NCBI GenBank assembly: GCA_001600055.1
Contig: BCIV01000012.1
Location: 310,474 to 374,473, forward strand
Source: Filobasidium wieringae
Lineage: Eukaryota > Basidiomycota > Tremellomycetes > Filobasidiales > Filobasidiaceae
DNA length: 64,000 nt
Direction: 5' to 3'
The translations under genes were made by a program, and so were the position numbers. The notes beneath the pieces are model-generated. The model was not told the DNA's origin. It did not search any database and worked only from the letters and a program-made list of their open reading frames with translations. This document shows positions 61,442-64,000 of the stretch, piece after piece. Position 1 is the first letter of the stretch. Each line of letters opens with the position of its first letter.

Positions 61442-62984
61442 TTATTCGCGGAAAGGGGTGAGGTCGATACCCATGATCCTCGCGACGCTTTGAATGTATC
61501 CTTTGGCAGTCACGTTTCTCTGCAAGACAGAACTTTCAACACTTCGCCTTGCTCAATATATTGCAAGGAACCCACTCACCTCGGTAATCTCGTACTGCTC
61601 CTTCAACTTCTTCTCCGTCTGCCTTATCGCGCGTTTCTTCGCTTTCTGGAGTTTTACAGGGAACGCTTCGACTGGTAAAAATCACACGAGCTCAAAAGGA
61701 GAAAGGCTTTCGTTCGGAATAAGGGAGAGCTCACTCTGATCGATGGTAGCTATGATCGTCTCCGCACTAGGGGCCAGGCTCTCATTCACATGACTAGTAA
61801 TAGTCTCGATCAACTGGTCCGTCTTCTCCTATTATTCAACCCCGAAGAGGATCAGCTAGACATCTTCGTTCCCGCGTAAAGATTACTGCGAACTTTATGC
61901 TCCGACAGTTTCTTGTCTATGAACCTTTCTTTCTCTTCGGATTCGATTTGATTTCGGATATCCTGGATCATCCCGTCCAACCTGACCCCGATCGTTTTAT
62001 TCCCTCTCATCCTAGTCGTATGAATGAGCGTTAGTTCGTCATCGCCTGATAACGATAAAGAACTGAGACGTACAGAGAATCCCAGCCCGGTCCCGTTTGC
62101 CCCGTGTTTCCTGTGGAGCCGGTTTTGTGCTTGATCATGGAAGATTTGGCTTCGTCGTATACCGATCGAAGGGCCGCCTGACGTTTGGCTAGGGATTTCT
62201 GATGCATTTGTTCACCGCGTTCTGAACAGTTGTGTTTTAACGGGAAGAATAAGTGAGGTAGATGAGGAGAGAGATGGAATGCGCTTACGGAGGAGAGAGG
62301 CGTGTAGTTTCTTGATCCTAGAAAGGGATTGGAAGATTCAGCTGGCATGTCATGCCAAAAAGCAGTCAAGGGGCAAACGCACTTGTCGTTGGTAGGAAGA
62401 GTTTCTTCTATTTCTTCCTCCTCCTCCTCTTCTTCCTCTTGTTCCAGAACTTCTTCTTCCTCCTCTTCCTCCTCGCTTTCGACTTCAACGTCGATCTCGG
62501 GCTTTCTTTTCAGACTGGTTTCCGACCGTGAAGGTTTAGCATTGTTTGTTCCTTGGATTGCAGCCGCAGGGATTTTGACAGAAGCCTTGGGTCTGGGTTT
62601 AACGACGTATTGGCTATTCTCTTCATGACTAGATTCCGTCTCCTCTGTGAGCTCATCGTCATCGTCTTCAATATCGTCCGAACCTAGATCAGTTTGTTCT
62701 GCGTAATGCACCACTTTCTTTCTCCGGGAAGACACGACCGGTCGATTTGTAACATTCTTTGCATCCTTTACCACCCTGCTTAATCTATCTTCGTCTTCTT
62801 GCTCAGCTGAATGCTCTTGGTCTTTCCCGCTCGTTTTTCGTTTTTTAGGTAGAGGTCGTTTGAGGGGTTTGTCTGCTACGAAGCGGTGTTGGACGTTAGC
62901 GTCAAACACGCGGACAGAGTGAAACGGGATGGGGCGGGACGAACTGGTGGATGTTTTGGGCGGGGCTTTTTTTGCTGGAGGCAT
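61442..62984 (-). CDS. Uncharacterised acidic, coiled-coil nuclear protein
   Basis: I do not recognise the family. It starts MPPAKKAPPKTSTSSSRPI at 62984. The first half has basic clusters (KRPLPKKRKTS, a likely nuclear signal) and a very acidic Glu tract of about 30 residues (EEEEEEEVLEQEEEEEE). After introns comes SSNPFLGSRNYTPLSS, then helical heptad-like sequence: KSLAKRQAALRSVYDEAKSS, GVRLDGMIQDIRNQIE, ESEEKERFIDKKLSEHK, IETITSHVNESLAPSAET and KLQKAKKRAIRQTEKKLKEQ. It ends VARIMGIDLTPFRE with TAA at 61442-61444. The layout (acidic linker plus C-terminal coiled coil) would fit a kinetochore or chromatin adaptor, but that is a guess. Confidence 0.7.
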
Positions 62985-63273
62985 GGCGGAGGTGAGGGGG
63001 ACGATTCGGAGACCTTATGAAGGAAGTGTGCTGCCTGATGCTCCAGTGTTACGACTCTGAAGAATACGAAGGATCAAGTCGACCTGGTTCTTGAATCCTG
63101 CAAATTGAGTTGGTGGATCGAAGTCCGAGCCTGAAAGTGGAGGTCACCGGACGCGAAATAGACGAGTAACCGGTTGCTCTCGACCCAGCTCAACCATCTC
63201 ATTCACATCGGAACACCTTCACAACCTGCTCATTCAGCTCTTCTAATCTCCCATCCCCTCACTCAACCCCAAC

Positions 63274-64000
63274 ATGGCATCGACATCCACCCCACCTTCT
63301 TTCCAAGCACCTCCGAAACCATGGGAAACAGTGAACGTCAATGCCGAAGCAGGCCCTTCTTATTCATCCTTGACAACCGGTCAATCAAACGGGACTACCA
63401 TGACTGTCGATAGAAGTCCTGATCTACCTGAACGACCTGGAGAGATGGGAATGGCTGCGGGTGGTCAGTACTTCTCGCCATGTTATAGGTTGTGACTTTG
63501 GACGTTGGCTGACTGATCGATTGGGTTGGGGTTCAGGTTACAACCCTAATATGAACACGTCAATGACTGGTCCTTCGTCCTTTGCATCGAGGATGAATCC
63601 TATGGGCTCGGGATACGGGGGAGGAGGCTATGGGAGTTATGGAGGAGGATTATCTGGTGGGATGTACGGAGGAGGATATGGGTCATCTAGTTATGGTTCT
63701 CGTAAGCCCCCTTTCGCCCACCTACCTAACCCGGTTTTCTGTACTCATTCCTTCTATCCGTCTTGTCTAGCTTACTCGAGAATGGGAGGAATGGGTGGAT
63801 CTTATGGAGGAGGGTACAACTCGTATTCCCCTTACAACAACGATCCTTACTCCCAACCCGGTCTTCCTCCAACCTTTGGTTCCCAAATCCATAACAGTAC
63901 CGCACCAGCATTCGCCGTACTAGAATCCCTCGTCGGAGCGTTCACCTCCCTCGCACAACTATTCGAGAGCACCTATATCGCCACGCATTCCTCCTTCTAT
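63274..64000 (+). CDS. PEX13: Peroxin-13 (PEX13), 5' part only
   Basis: Peroxisomal membrane docking protein for matrix import. The visible part starts MASTSTPPSFQAPPKPWETV (PPKPWE is a PEX13 hallmark), then two introns and a Gly/Tyr/Ser-rich repeat region (GSGYGGGGYGSYGGGL). The start of the PEX13 core follows: FAVLESLVGAFTSLAQLFES, TYIATHSSFY. The frame is cut by the window end, so the transmembrane helices and SH3 domain are not seen. Introns lie at about 63464-63537 and 63701-63771. The YG-rich region of PEX13 is known to form a phase in the import pore; here it is strongly conserved in composition. Confidence 0.93.

Noticed and set aside
62329..62628. Ser-rich plus-strand ORF
   Set aside because: Antisense shadow of the Glu tract in the acidic coiled-coil protein.

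Overview
The window looks like a chromosomal segment of a basidiomycete yeast of the Tremellales (Cryptococcus/Kwoniella type). The evidence is the gene structure and content. Protein genes are broken by many short introns, mostly 50-80 nt, with GTRNGT donors and CTNAC-like branch points. Fungus-specific families are present: a Zn2Cys6 regulator, TUP1, a CAP10-type GT90 glycosyltransferase, a sterol glucosyltransferase of the ATG26/UGT51 type and an OMA1 protease. I see no transposon, CRISPR array, rRNA or convincing tRNA. This is ordinary euchromatic gene space with long, gene-poor gaps at 1-1.3, 32-34.6 and 37.6-39.6 kb.

Layout. 1-3.8 kb: a poorly resolved multi-exon gene, perhaps related to Rad9. 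4.7-10.0 kb: a very large Zn2Cys6 transcription factor. 10.7-12.0 kb: a short-chain dehydrogenase. 12.1-15.6 kb (-): a protein with two phospholipase-D-like HKD motifs. 16.6-21.0 kb (-): cornichon/ERV14, the N-terminal amidase NTA1, and the tail-anchored E2 enzyme UBC6/UBE2J. 21.5-28.4 kb (+): a WDR68/DCAF7 WD40 protein, an auxin-efflux-carrier-like membrane protein and an arrestin-related trafficking adaptor. 29.1-32.0 kb (-): a GT90 glycosyltransferase. 34.6-35.4 kb (-): ribosomal protein eL24, with a perfect hairpin in its first intron. 36.5-37.6 kb (+): a DUF1771-Smr protein with a Gln/Asn/His-rich N terminus. 39.7-43.0 kb (+): TUP1. 43.4-45.5 kb (+): OMA1 followed closely by a 71-residue PIG-Y/Eri1-like protein. 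46.5-47.8 kb (-): an RNPS1-like SR protein. 48.3-55.1 kb (+): SEN1 helicase. 56.4-61.3 kb (+): ATG26/UGT51. 61.4-63.0 kb (-): an unknown acidic coiled-coil protein. 63.3-64.0 kb (+): the 5' part of PEX13, cut by the window edge.

Several genes share cell-biological themes. ER quality control and trafficking: ERV14, UBC6, PIG-Y, arrestin. N-degron processing: NTA1, with UBC6 next door. Transcription and RNA: TUP1, SEN1, RNPS1, Zn2Cys6 factor. Capsule/glycan synthesis: GT90. Peroxisomes: PEX13, with the pexophagy-linked ATG26 2 kb away. Eukaryotic neighbours need not be co-regulated, so these are observations rather than operons.

The most unusual features are gene-architectural. The Zn2Cys6 domain is split by three introns, including an 8-nt exon, a 15-nt exon and a GC-AG intron. 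The OMA1 catalytic HExxH motif lies largely on a 15-nt exon. A perfect 13-bp hairpin sits in intron 1 of the eL24 gene. I did not find a clearly novel multi-gene system. Exon models were built by eye from reading frame, splice signals and family motifs. Summed exons are divisible by three for the Zn2Cys6 factor, the dehydrogenase, ERV14, the WD40 gene, the arrestin, RNPS1, SEN1 and ATG26.
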